Positions 23,993 to 32,363 of a stretch of 53,455 nt of DNA are shown here, piece by piece (within the stretch, counting starts at the first letter, position 1; each line of letters begins with the position of its first letter). The notes under the pieces are model-generated. The model had not been told where the DNA came from and ran no database searches. It saw nothing but the letters and a program-made list of their open reading frames with translations. Position numbers and translations under genes: made by a program. This stretch comes from an uncultured Prevotellaceae bacterium (GTDB lineage: Bacteria > Bacteroidota > Bacteroidia > Bacteroidales > Bacteroidaceae), in assembly GCA_946185805.1 (NCBI GenBank), contig CAMHKU010000008.1, forward strand, positions 1-53,455. The letters run 5' to 3'.

Positions 23993-26441
23993 CGATAGCC
24001 GGCTTTTGCTTTAGGGGCACGATGATTCGCTCCATCCACTGTGGTTGTCCCTTGCGCGGATTTTGCTTGAGCTGCTGCTGCCACTCCTCATCGGTGAGTC
24101 GTGGCTGGTCTATGGGCTGCGTGAACTCCCGATACGAGAACACCGCCCCGCGGGTGAGGTACAGATAGCCCTCAATCTCTACTACCACATAGATCTCGTC
24201 GGCATCGCCTACGGCCTCAAAGAGGATTGACTTGTCAGGGTTGTTCTCGGCATTAGCCGTGTAGACGTCGGCCACGAGGGCTATGCGGCGGTCGGTGCCC
24301 TGCACGTCGTCCCATCCCATGAGGTATTGGTCAGGCTCGCGAATCAGGTCGAGCGAAATATTCTCAAATGTGGCTCCTACGCGTTTTATCTGGTCATACT
24401 CCTCGTCAGTGAGCGCTTGCCCCCCGAGTTCCTTCTCGCTGACGGCCAGCAGGAATTGCAGCTCCTCGGCCATGCGCTCCGTGGCCTGTGCTATCTTCTC
24501 GGTCATCATGTTTTCCTGGCGCAGCGTCTTCGCCGTGTTCTGTAGTAGCTGCATGGCTTTCCGCCAGAAGGCGGTGTTAGGCTCCACATAGCCTTTCGTC
24601 ACGGGGTCGGGCGGTCCGGCACCACCACACTCGGCCCCCATCGGCTGCTTGGCATATAGAATGGCGTCGTGCTTCAGCTCAGCCCATGAGGCGAGGGCGG
24701 CGTTGAGGTCTTTCAGCTGCCATTCTGGCGTCAGCATAAAGTAGGGTAGGGTGGTGCTCTTGTCGGCGTCCTGCTTGTCGGCCGTGGTGCTGACTGCGGT
24801 GCCGCTCTTGTCGGCGGCCATCACCTGCAGCGCCTGCAGCCACTGGGTGGCCATGGTCTCTGTCCAGTCTATCTCCTTCATGTGCGCCTTCATCTTCGTC
24901 AGCGTAGGCTCAAAGCCTTTCCATTTCGTCTGCTCCTCCTTGAGCAGTTGCTCAGCGGCGCCTATGCCCATCGCAGCCATCACGTCGAGACCCTTCGGCG
25001 TGGCCCGTAGCGTGGGCTTCGACTCGTAGTCGACCATCTCCTGCAGCACCTCGGCGTCGGGCTGGTAGCGCTGCGGCAGCAGGCACACCTTGTTGCGGCT
25101 CGTAGCCTGGAATTTAGGCCGTATGCGTGTCTGTTGCTCGGCGATGGTGTTCAGCCGCTGGCGTATCTGGTTGAGAGCTTGGCCGTCAGAGAGCAGTTGC
25201 TCTATGTCCATGCCTGTCTGGCGCAGCTCCTGCTGCACCTGCGGTATGGCCAGGTTGTCGGGCTGTCCCATGAGCAGTGTCAGCAGCCGGTTTACCTGGT
25301 TGTAGATAGCCGTGGCCTCGGCATTGCTGCTCAGCCCGTCGGCGATGACGAGTGCCTGCCTGAGGGCGTTGTCGCTGTCAAGGCCGAAGGGCACGCTCTG
25401 CAGCCACATCATGCCGCGGAAATATCGCTGCAGCTGTTCGCTGCGCGTATAGTGACCGCGGGGGCGGAACAAGCTGTAAGGGAACATCACCTCCTGATAT
25501 TCGGCAATGACGTCGGTAGTGCTGTTGGTGGCCTGCATCACACGTTCCACCTCTTTCCCGGCGATGCTTTGCTCTTCGGGAGTGGTGTCCAAGGACCGGT
25601 TTGTCAGCAACTGGTAGGCAATGTTGAAAAATCTGGCACCACGGAGAGCCGCCTTCCTGCCCTCTGTCGTCACAGCATGGTCGCGCCGGGCCAGCATCGT
25701 GGCATACATGCTCTTGCTGAATTGTGTGATGAGCGAGTCGAGCCTCTCCTGCTCTATCTCGCGCAGCATGCAGTCTACGTACAGGTGGTAGAGCTGCAGG
25801 TAGAGGTCGGTAGTGACAAACGACGGGAAATTGCTGTAGTCGTTCTGTTCGTAGACGTGGAACAGCTGCTCCTGCCCTGCAGGCACGATGGCGAAGCCCT
25901 GCTCCGCGAGCCGCTGTGCCAGCTGCGGGTCAAACTCCTTCAGCTGTCGCGGGTTCAGCAGGTTCTGGATGTTCACGCGCAGGCCGTCGGCGGTCTTGAA
26001 GTTCTGCTGTCGCAGCTCGTCCTCGCGCTCCTGCAGCCGCTGCATGAAGGCACGCTCCTCGTCGGTATACTTGATAGCCCCCGACTCCTCGCAGGCGCGG
26101 TAGTAGTAGTCGCGCCAGGGTTCGTTGTCGCGTTCCTTCACGCTGCTGAAGTCGGCGTTCTCGTCGAAGGCCCACATCAGCGAGTCATACCACGTGGTAG
26201 TGCCGTAGATACCTCGCAGGTAGGCATCCTTGAATGGCAGCCCTTGTCGCGCTGCCGGCGCATGGCGCAACACGCGCACGTCGGCCAGGCTTAGGCCCGA
26301 CACGTCCATTGCATAGTCCAGCGGCTTGTTGAGCGCCTCCACGTCGAGTGTCGCCGTGGGCGCTTCTGCCACCGCTTGTTTCTGACTGCACGCCCCCATC
26401 AGGGCGGCCACACATGTTAATAGAATAAATGTCTTTTTCAT
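23961..26441 (-). CDS. DUF3160 domain lipoprotein
   Basis: About 826 residues. The ATG at 26441 (MKKTFILLTCVAALMGAC) gives a lipoprotein signal with Cys18. The rest matches the DUF3160 family: PSFVTTDLYLQLYHLYVDCM near residue 230, then TPEWQLKDLNAALASWAELKHD and later GYVEPNTAFWRKAM. It is mostly helical with no known catalytic motif. The C-terminal part (YVVVEIEGYLYLTRGAVFSY) may be a small beta domain. It is third in a four-gene operon, overlapping CapA by 32 bases. Function is unknown in all cases I know. Confidence 0.85.
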   Translation of the reverse strand: MKKTFILLTCVAALMGACSQKQAVAEAPTATLDVEALNKPLDYAMDVSGLSLADVRVLRHAPAARQGLPFKDAYLRGIYGTTTWYDSLMWAFDENADFSSVKERDNEPWRDYYYRACEESGAIKYTDEERAFMQRLQEREDELRQQNFKTADGLRVNIQNLLNPRQLKEFDPQLAQRLAEQGFAIVPAGQEQLFHVYEQNDYSNFPSFVTTDLYLQLYHLYVDCMLREIEQERLDSLITQFSKSMYATMLARRDHAVTTEGRKAALRGARFFNIAYQLLTNRSLDTTPEEQSIAGKEVERVMQATNSTTDVIAEYQEVMFPYSLFRPRGHYTRSEQLQRYFRGMMWLQSVPFGLDSDNALRQALVIADGLSSNAEATAIYNQVNRLLTLLMGQPDNLAIPQVQQELRQTGMDIEQLLSDGQALNQIRQRLNTIAEQQTRIRPKFQATSRNKVCLLPQRYQPDAEVLQEMVDYESKPTLRATPKGLDVMAAMGIGAAEQLLKEEQTKWKGFEPTLTKMKAHMKEIDWTETMATQWLQALQVMAADKSGTAVSTTADKQDADKSTTLPYFMLTPEWQLKDLNAALASWAELKHDAILYAKQPMGAECGGAGPPDPVTKGYVEPNTAFWRKAMQLLQNTAKTLRQENMMTEKIAQATERMAEELQFLLAVSEKELGGQALTDEEYDQIKRVGATFENISLDLIREPDQYLMGWDDVQGTDRRIALVADVYTANAENNPDKSILFEAVGDADEIYVVVEIEGYLYLTRGAVFSYREFTQPIDQPRLTDEEWQQQLKQNPRKGQPQWMERIIVPLKQKPAIDEEYFYSSGC

Positions 26442-26457
26442 AATCTTATTAAATACC

Positions 26458-26520
26458 CGCCCCATCCCCTCCCAAAGGGAGGGGGCTGATTACCTTGCAT
26501 GCTTCTCACCACTCACCTCT
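26458..26520. repeat. REP-like palindrome plus 7-bp repeat at a stop codon
   Basis: CCCCTCCC-AAA-GGGAGGGG forms a hairpin (26465-26484 region), followed by GCTGATTACCTTGCATGC, which resembles the end of the 14328-14476 element. Then TCTCACC, ACTCACC, TCTCAAA (7-bp period) leads into the 26513-27055 gene and contains its TGA stop. Confidence 0.65.
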
Positions 26521-27055
26521 CAAAACACTTGATGGCCGTCTGGCGGTCTACGCCCTTTATCAGGAAACGGTCGAAGGCCATGCCGAAACTCTGCCACCGA
26601 TATTCGGCCACGACGTAGAGGCTGTCAACGGTAGACTCTAAAGCGCGGACACGGCCGTCGGTAAAGCGGAAGTCTTCGAGCATGCCGCCAAGCTTAGAGC
26701 CCAGCCACAGGGGGCGCACCTTGACCTTTTCAGCCCTATTGCCGTCAGACCGGGTGCTGCCCTTCACCGCCTTGAAGATAAAGATCCGCCGCGCCTTCTC
26801 AGGGTAGAATCGCGTAGCTTTCACCACGCCCACCATGGCGTCGGCGCTGCCGTCGCCATCGACGTCGCCAGTCTCAAAGCGGTAAACGGGGTAGGGCAGC
26901 CGCCAGTCGTTCAACCAGTAGAGATTGTCGTTAACCCGCCGCAGTTCATAGCCCTGAGCCGTTGTATGTATCTCTGTCTGCGCCCGTGCATCGATGACCG
27001 TCAGTAGCAGTACAATCACTATAGTTATTCTGCACACTAAAATCGTTAAATTCAT
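26513..27055 (-). CDS. Secreted protein with calcium-loop (DxDGDG) motif, unknown function
   Basis: About 180 residues. The ATG at 27055 gives a signal peptide (MNLTILVCRITIVIVLLLTV, ending ARA). The motif ETGDVDGDGSADAMVGV resembles the calcium loops of FG-GAP/VCBS repeats. The rest is a small beta-rich domain. I do not recognise a family. It lies 31 bases downstream of the GNAT-like gene and upstream of DUF3160, in one operon. Its stop lies within the short repeat at 26500-26520. A longer reading frame into the GNAT gene is not supported. Confidence 0.7.
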   Translation of the reverse strand: MNLTILVCRITIVIVLLLTVIDARAQTEIHTTAQGYELRRVNDNLYWLNDWRLPYPVYRFETGDVDGDGSADAMVGVVKATRFYPEKARRIFIFKAVKGSTRSDGNRAEKVKVRPLWLGSKLGGMLEDFRFTDGRVRALESTVDSLYVVAEYRWQSFGMAFDRFLIKGVDRQTAIKCFER

Positions 27056-27086
27056 TGTCGTCAATGTCTGTGGTGTCGCTATCGCC

Positions 27087-28223
27087 TCACCCCTCCAGCA
27101 TCTTGCGGAAGCAGCGGTGGCGGCGGTGTATGCGGCTGTCAAGATACTGCCATTGCGACTGCACGGCGACGTTGCGCTCCATCTGCGGCATGGCGTCGGC
27201 CCATTTAAAGCCGTAGCGCTGGAACTGGTGTATCAGGTCGTCGAAAATCAACGCCACGGCGCCCTTGGAGCGGTATTCCGGCAGCACGCCGATGAGCAGC
27301 AGGTCTACGGTGTCGGTCTTGTGCCATTTCAGGATTTTCAGCACGTGCCACCAGCCCATGGGCCAGAGCCTGCCGTCGCGCGTCTGCTGCAGGGCACGGC
27401 TGAATGATGGGAAAGTAATGCCGAAGCCTACCATGCGGTCGCCGTCCATGATGGCCGTAACGAGGTTCAGATCGGCTATCTTGATGTAGTCGTTCACCAG
27501 CTTGTCTACTTGCCTGGCCGACAGCTGGCTGAACCCGTAGAGATCTTTATACGTCGCGTTTAGCAGGTGGAACACCTCGCGGCCTTTGCCCTCATCTATC
27601 AGCTCGCGGCGCGTAAACTTATGCACCCTCAGGCCGTAGCGCCGCTCCACCATCTGGGCAATCTTGTGGAATTTATAGTTGTCGTCCTCGGGCACTCTGA
27701 CCTTGAATTCCACGTAGTCGTTATCCTTCTCAAAGCCTCCGTAGTGCTCTATATGCTGCGGGTAATAGGGGTAGTTGTAGTTCACATACATCGTCGACAG
27801 CTCGTCGAATCCCTCCACCAGCATGCCCTCGCGGTCGGTGTCGATAAATCCCAAGGGGCCTGCCATCTCGGTCATGCCGCGCTCACGGCCCCACTGCTCA
27901 ACGGCCTTGAGCAATGCCGCCGACACCTCGGGGTCGTCAATGAAGTCGAACCATCCGAACCTCACCTGCTGGCACTGCCACTGCTCGTTGGCCCGCCGGT
28001 TGATGATGGCTGCCACGCGACCCACCACCCGGCCGTCCTTGTAGGCCAGGAAGTAGTCCGCCTCGCAACATTCAAACGACGGATTCTTGTCGCGCCTCAG
28101 TGTGGCCATCTCGTCAAAATATAAATAGGGTACGGCCTCGCCGCTGCCGCGATAGAGGTCGTAATAGAACTGGACGAACGCCTTCAGTTCACGCTTTGTC
28201 GATACTTTGTGTATTTCAATCAT
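27087..28223 (-). CDS. Double GNAT-like acyltransferase fold protein
   Basis: 378 residues, cytoplasmic. Two acetyltransferase-like halves can be seen. The first has GRVAAIINRRANE and VRFGWFDFIDDPEV. The second has MVGFGITFPSFSRAL and the acetyl-CoA loop-like GVLPEYRSKGAVALIF. The family is common and uncharacterised in Bacteroidota. Similar tandem GNAT folds include aminoacyl transferases (FemX type) and N-acyl amino acid synthases, but no assignment is safe. It is the first gene of an operon with a secreted protein, DUF3160 and CapA, read from a promoter at 28300-28307. Confidence 0.75.
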   Translation of the reverse strand: MIEIHKVSTKRELKAFVQFYYDLYRGSGEAVPYLYFDEMATLRRDKNPSFECCEADYFLAYKDGRVVGRVAAIINRRANEQWQCQQVRFGWFDFIDDPEVSAALLKAVEQWGRERGMTEMAGPLGFIDTDREGMLVEGFDELSTMYVNYNYPYYPQHIEHYGGFEKDNDYVEFKVRVPEDDNYKFHKIAQMVERRYGLRVHKFTRRELIDEGKGREVFHLLNATYKDLYGFSQLSARQVDKLVNDYIKIADLNLVTAIMDGDRMVGFGITFPSFSRALQQTRDGRLWPMGWWHVLKILKWHKTDTVDLLLIGVLPEYRSKGAVALIFDDLIHQFQRYGFKWADAMPQMERNVAVQSQWQYLDSRIHRRHRCFRKMLEG

Positions 28224-28299
28224 GGTTGTATCTTACTTTCGGAGGTAGGTATAGTGTTGTGCTTAAGCAATATATGGAAAACCCCAGTTACCGGCACTG

Positions 28300-28307
28300 C
28301 AAAGATA
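28300..28307 (-). promoter_or_regulatory. -7 box for GNAT-DUF3160-CapA operon
   Basis: Reads TATCTTTG on the minus strand, 77 bases upstream of the ATG at 28223. Confidence 0.75.
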
Positions 28308-28434
28308 ATTATTGTCGTTCAATTTTTATACCACAACAAACGCTTTATAACAATTATTAACTTGTTGTCCTCTGCTAGTAACTATTCATCGAATAATTCC
28401 AAGCTATAATTCCCCGTTTTGCTTTGGTACACGA

Positions 28435-28468
28435 GTGTCTCACTTGCGAATCGCTGCAAGTGGGACAC
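28435..28468. other. Long hairpin in divergent intergenic region
   Basis: GTGTCTCACTTGC pairs with GCAAGTGGGACAC (13 bp with one G-T) around an 8-base loop. A further ACACTTGC follows. It lies about 80 bases upstream of the GH3 promoter box in a 411-base gap between divergent genes. It could be a regulator site or a mobile-element remnant. Nothing else in the gap looks coding. Confidence 0.6.
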
Positions 28469-28548
28469 TTGCTTCCGCTTATTGAGGGAGTGCAACATCC
28501 TCAAAACTTTTTGATACACCGCTGTTTGCCTGTATGCAGATAATTATA

Positions 28549-28556
28549 TAATTTTG
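28549..28556 (+). promoter_or_regulatory. -7 box for GH3 gene
   Basis: TAATTTTG about 78 bases before the ATG at 28635. It overlaps an in-frame TTG that would otherwise extend the coding region, which argues against that longer start. Confidence 0.75.
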
Positions 28557-28634
28557 CCGCACTCTTATAGCTTACTTCACAGCAAAGAAATAATCCTTAG
28601 TTATATAGCCAAACTAGAAACAAACTTAAAGAAA

Positions 28635-31256
28635 ATGAGGAAATCATTAGTTCTTTTCTTAGGGCTGGTGGCGCTTACGGCTTCGGCGCAGCGTTACCCC
28701 TATCAGGACACGCGGCTGACGGCCTTGGAGCGTGCCCGCGACCTGTGTTCACGACTGACGTTGGAAGAGAAGTCGCAGCTGATGCTCGACGAAAGTCCCG
28801 CCATCGAGCGGCTGGGTATCAAGAAATTCTTCTGGTGGAGCGAAGCTCTGCATGGTGCTGCCAATATGGGTAACGTCACTGTGTTTCCCGAGCCCGTGGC
28901 CATGGCCTCGTCGTGGAATCCCGACCTGCTCTACCGCTGCTTCGATGTGGCCTCTACCGAGTTTCGTGCGCAGTACAACCACCGTCTGTATGATTTGAAG
29001 GGCGAAGACATGAAGATGCGCAGTCTCTCGGTGTGGACGCCCAACGTCAACATCTTCCGCGATCCGCGGTGGGGCCGTGGACAGGAAACCTACGGCGAAG
29101 ACCCTTATCTGACGGGCGTCATGGGCGTCCAGGTGGTGCGCGGCCTGCAGGGGCCCGAAGATGCCAAGTATCGCAAGCTGTGGGCCTGTGCCAAGCACTA
29201 TGCCGTGCATAGCGGTCCGGAATACACGCGCCATAGCGCCAACCTGACCGATGTGTCGCCGCGCGACCTGTGGGAAACCTATCTGCCGGCCTTCAAGACG
29301 CTGGTGCAGCAGGCTAACGTGCGCGAGGTGATGTGTGCCTACCAGCGGCTAGACGACGACCCCTGCTGCGGCTCTACCCGTTTGCTGCAGACCATCCTGC
29401 GCGACGAGTGGGGCTTCCGCTATCTCGTGGTCAGCGACTGCGGTGCCATCAGCGACTTCTATACCTCTCATAAGAGCAGCTCGTCGCCCGTGACGGCTTC
29501 GGCCAAGGCCACGCTGGCCGGCACCGACGTGGAGTGTGGCTATGGCTATGCCTACAAGAGCATTCCCGAGGCTGTGCGCCGCGGCTTGATCAGTGAGGCC
29601 GAGGTCGACAAGCACGTGGTAAGGCTCCTGGAGGGACGCTTCGACCTGGGCGAGATGGACGACCCCGCCGTGGTGGAGTGGTCGAAGATTCCGTATTCGG
29701 CCATGTCTACCAAAGCCTCGGCCAGCATCTCGCTCGACATGGCCCGCCAGAGTATCGTGCTGCTGCAGAACAACAACCAGATACTACCCCTCAGCGGCAA
29801 GGAGCCGGTAGCCGTTATCGGCCCCAATGCCGACAACGAGCCTATGATGTGGGGCAACTATAACGGCACCCCCAACCATACCGTCACCATCCTCGACGGC
29901 ATCTGTGCCCTTCAGGGCGTGAGTAAAGCCAAGGCCGTGAAGGGCGGCGGCCGGGTGAAATACCTGCCGGGTTGCGACCTCACTTACGACAAGGTGATGG
30001 AGAGCCGCCTGGCTTCAGAGTGTACGGCTCCTGACGGCAAGAAAGGTTTGCGTGGCACCTTCTGGACCAATGTCGACATGGAGGGTAAGCCTTTCAGCGC
30101 CGAATATTATACGCAACCGCTGGCCGTGACCACCCATGGCATGCACACCTTTGCCGCCAACCTGCCCATCGACGATTTCTCGGCCAAATACGAGACGACG
30201 TTTGCCCCCCGCGAGGCCGGTGAGTATGTGCTTAACGTTGAGGGCACCGGCGACTTCGAGGTCTACGTCAACGGCACGCGCAAGGCGCGTCACCACATCT
30301 GGCGCGCCACACCTACGCGCACTGTGCTGCAGGCTCAGACCGGCGAGAAATTCCAGATTGAGGTGCGCTTCCACACGGTCAAGACGTGGGGTGCCTCGAT
30401 GAAGATCGACGTGGCTCGCGAACTGCCTATTGACTATCAGCAGACCATCGACCAGCTGAAAGGCATCGACAAGGTGATCTTCGTGGGTGGTATCGCTCCC
30501 AGCCTGGAGGGTGAGGAGATGCCCGTCAATATTGATGGCTTCAAGGGCGGCGACCGCACCAACATCGAGCTGCCCCGCGTGCAGCGTGACTTCCTCAAAG
30601 CCCTGAAACAGGCTGGCAAGCACGTCATACTGGTCAACTGCTCAGGGTCGTGTATTGCCCTTCAGCCCGAGACCGAGACCTGCGACGCCATCGTTCAGGC
30701 ATGGTATCCCGGCCAGGAGGGAGGCACGGCCGTGGCCGACGTGCTCTATGGCCGTTACAACCCCAGCGGCAAGCTGCCCGTGACGTTCTATAAGAGCAGC
30801 AGCCAGCTGCCCGACTACGAAGACTACTCTATGAAGGGTCGCACCTATCGCTATTTCAGTGACGCCCTCTTCCCCTTCGGCTACGGGCTGTCGTACACCC
30901 GTTTCGAGGTGGGCGAGCCGCGCTGCACGATGGCGGGCGGCGAGGTCGTGGTGACCACCAGCGTGAAGAACGTGGGCACTGCCGACGGCACTGAGGTGGT
31001 GCAGCTCTACATACGCAACCTGCAGGACCCTGACGGTCCGCTGAAGTCGCTGCGCGCCTTTCAGCGTGTCAGCGTGAAGGCCGGCCGGGAGGCGACGGTC
31101 ACACTCAGGCTCAACGCAGCGAGCTTCGAGTTTTGGGATGCCGCGACCAACACCATGCGCGTCAAGCCCGGCCGCTACGAGATATTAGTGGGCAACAGCT
31201 CTGCCGACGGCAATCTTAAGAGAATAGAGATGACATTATCCAACTTGCAGAAGTAG
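28635..31256 (+). CDS. Glycoside hydrolase family 3 with PA14 insert, secreted
   Basis: About 873 residues. Beta-xylosidase/beta-glucosidase-type retaining enzyme. The ATG at 28635 gives a signal peptide (MRKSLVLFLGLVALTASA). The N-terminal TIM barrel carries the substrate-binding KHYAVHSGPE and the nucleophile Asp268 in LVVSDCGAISDFY. The alpha/beta sandwich begins near SIVLLQNNNQILPL. A PA14 domain is inserted at about residues 480-600 (GLRGTFWTNVD to ASMKIDVA). A fibronectin III-like domain ends the protein (SFEFWDAATNTMRVKPGRYEI). The SDCG rather than SDW context and PA14 insert suggest the xylosidase/arabinosidase-like branch. Monocistronic. Confidence 0.92.
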   Translation: MRKSLVLFLGLVALTASAQRYPYQDTRLTALERARDLCSRLTLEEKSQLMLDESPAIERLGIKKFFWWSEALHGAANMGNVTVFPEPVAMASSWNPDLLYRCFDVASTEFRAQYNHRLYDLKGEDMKMRSLSVWTPNVNIFRDPRWGRGQETYGEDPYLTGVMGVQVVRGLQGPEDAKYRKLWACAKHYAVHSGPEYTRHSANLTDVSPRDLWETYLPAFKTLVQQANVREVMCAYQRLDDDPCCGSTRLLQTILRDEWGFRYLVVSDCGAISDFYTSHKSSSSPVTASAKATLAGTDVECGYGYAYKSIPEAVRRGLISEAEVDKHVVRLLEGRFDLGEMDDPAVVEWSKIPYSAMSTKASASISLDMARQSIVLLQNNNQILPLSGKEPVAVIGPNADNEPMMWGNYNGTPNHTVTILDGICALQGVSKAKAVKGGGRVKYLPGCDLTYDKVMESRLASECTAPDGKKGLRGTFWTNVDMEGKPFSAEYYTQPLAVTTHGMHTFAANLPIDDFSAKYETTFAPREAGEYVLNVEGTGDFEVYVNGTRKARHHIWRATPTRTVLQAQTGEKFQIEVRFHTVKTWGASMKIDVARELPIDYQQTIDQLKGIDKVIFVGGIAPSLEGEEMPVNIDGFKGGDRTNIELPRVQRDFLKALKQAGKHVILVNCSGSCIALQPETETCDAIVQAWYPGQEGGTAVADVLYGRYNPSGKLPVTFYKSSSQLPDYEDYSMKGRTYRYFSDALFPFGYGLSYTRFEVGEPRCTMAGGEVVVTTSVKNVGTADGTEVVQLYIRNLQDPDGPLKSLRAFQRVSVKAGREATVTLRLNAASFEFWDAATNTMRVKPGRYEILVGNSSADGNLKRIEMTLSNLQK

Positions 31257-31277
31257 AGCAAAAAAGAAAAGGAAACC

Positions 31278-31326
31278 CCTTCACACCAATGTGCTGGTTT
31301 ACAGCAATCAAACATTGGTGTGAAGG
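31278..31326. terminator. 15-bp inverted repeat between convergent genes
   Basis: CCTTCACACCAATGT pairs perfectly with ACATTGGTGTGAAGG. The 19-base loop holds a smaller GCTG/CAGC stem. There is no T run on either side, but its place between the GH3 and Rpn gene ends suggests a shared terminator or a processing hairpin. Confidence 0.65.
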
Positions 31327-31337
31327 ATTGAAAACGA

Positions 31338-32249
31338 TTACAGAGATGCTATTGCTTCGGCCGACAGGCCGGTAATCTCTGCTATATCTTCTATGGCATA
31401 GCCTTTGTCTTTCATCGTTTTCGCATTTCTGCGATTAGTCTTGATTTCACCCTCGGCAATACCTTTAGCCCGTCCTTCGGCAATACCTTTAGCCCGTCCT
31501 TCGATGACGCCTCGGGTGTAACCCTTGCTGTCGGCGGTCATAAATGCACCTTGGTTGTCGTAGAATATCTTTTCGCTCTCCCAATATTTAATATACTCAT
31601 CCTTGGAAAGGGCGGCTATCTCGGCCACCTCGAAGAATTTCGAGAAGATACGTTCCTGCAGGGTCTTCGGGCGCTCCAGCAGGCGGGGAAGGTTCTTCAG
31701 CGCATAGAGCCACTTGTCGTCCATAGTCACCAGTTCATCCTCCGTCTTGCGGAACTTGGGCATCTCCAGATAGATGTAGGTGAGCTTGTCGTAGAACACA
31801 GTCTTTTTGTTGACGTCCATGAGCTGCACCACGTGGTGGTAGTAATTTTCGTCGTCCTTGTCCTCGTCGAACACAAAGTTGAGGATGCCGATGGTGTAGA
31901 CAGCCTTCAGGCCGAAGAGCCATTTACCCTTCTCACCCTGTGAACGGATAGGAAACGAGGAATAGTAGACTGAGCGGTCTTTGAACCACTGCTGGTCGGC
32001 TTTTTGCATCTCGATGATAATCTTGTCGCCCTTCTCATTCTCACAATACACGTCGAAGACAGACTTGCGGTCTTCTTCGGTGTCACCCAACTGCTCCGTA
32101 GGCAGCAGCGTGAGGCTCTTGATGACCTCGCGCCCCTGCAGCAGGGCGTTGACGAAATTGAGCGTCAGGTCCTTGTTGGGCTCAGTACCGAAGAAGTACT
32201 TGAAGCCATAGTCGGTGTAGGGATTGATGTATTTGCCGTTGTTCTCCAT
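31338..32249 (-). CDS. Rpn-family PD-(D/E)XK nuclease / putative transposase-like protein
   Basis: 303 residues. The Rpn/PDDEXK_2 family holds recombination-promoting nucleases, often annotated as transposases. N-terminus YINPYTDYGFKYFFGTEPNK is typical. The catalytic PD-(D/E)XK core is SVFDVYCENEKG followed by IIIEMQ (Asp and Glu-x-Gln). The tail has a perfect tandem GRAKGIAE x2 encoded by a 24-bp DNA duplication, then a short helix-turn-helix-like end (AIEDIAEITGLSAEAIAS). It has its own promoter at 32272-32279. No terminal repeats or second transposase are seen, so this is a solitary copy, as is common for the family in Bacteroidota. Confidence 0.88.
   Translation of the reverse strand: MENNGKYINPYTDYGFKYFFGTEPNKDLTLNFVNALLQGREVIKSLTLLPTEQLGDTEEDRKSVFDVYCENEKGDKIIIEMQKADQQWFKDRSVYYSSFPIRSQGEKGKWLFGLKAVYTIGILNFVFDEDKDDENYYHHVVQLMDVNKKTVFYDKLTYIYLEMPKFRKTEDELVTMDDKWLYALKNLPRLLERPKTLQERIFSKFFEVAEIAALSKDEYIKYWESEKIFYDNQGAFMTADSKGYTRGVIEGRAKGIAEGRAKGIAEGEIKTNRRNAKTMKDKGYAIEDIAEITGLSAEAIASL
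31453..31500. repeat. Perfect 24-bp tandem duplication in Rpn gene
   Basis: Two identical 24-bp units (31453-31476 and 31477-31500) encode GRAKGIAE twice. The unit is a multiple of 3, so copy changes keep frame. Confidence 0.9.
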
Positions 32250-32271
32250 CGCGAAAAATTATGCTCGTTGG

Positions 32272-32279
32272 CAAAAGTA
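32272..32279 (-). promoter_or_regulatory. -7 box for Rpn gene
   Basis: Reads TACTTTTG on the minus strand, 23 bases upstream of the ATG at 32249, directly next to the terminator of the preceding operon. Confidence 0.7.
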
Positions 32280-32282
32280 CAC

Positions 32283-32322
32283 AAAAATTCCCGAACGGCC
32301 AAGGCCATTCGGGAATTTTTTT
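32283..32322 (-). terminator. Terminator of the tubulin-like operon
   Basis: AAAAATTCCCGAA pairs with TTCGGGAATTTTT, with an inner GGCC/GGCC pair. T runs lie on both strands. It ends the long minus-strand gene run (32364-51327) just before the Rpn promoter. Confidence 0.9.
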
Positions 32323-32363
32323 ATGGGGCAGCAAAAATAGCTGCAAAAGTTCTGTTGCTTACT

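Noticed and set aside
25134..26294. 386-codon plus-strand frame opposite the DUF3160 gene
   Set aside because: No recognisable motif, and the minus strand carries a complete lipoprotein with family signatures.
31338..32249. An insertion sequence around the Rpn gene
   Set aside because: The 15-bp inverted repeat at 31278-31326 is a hairpin on one side only. No matching terminal repeat or target duplication is seen on the other side.
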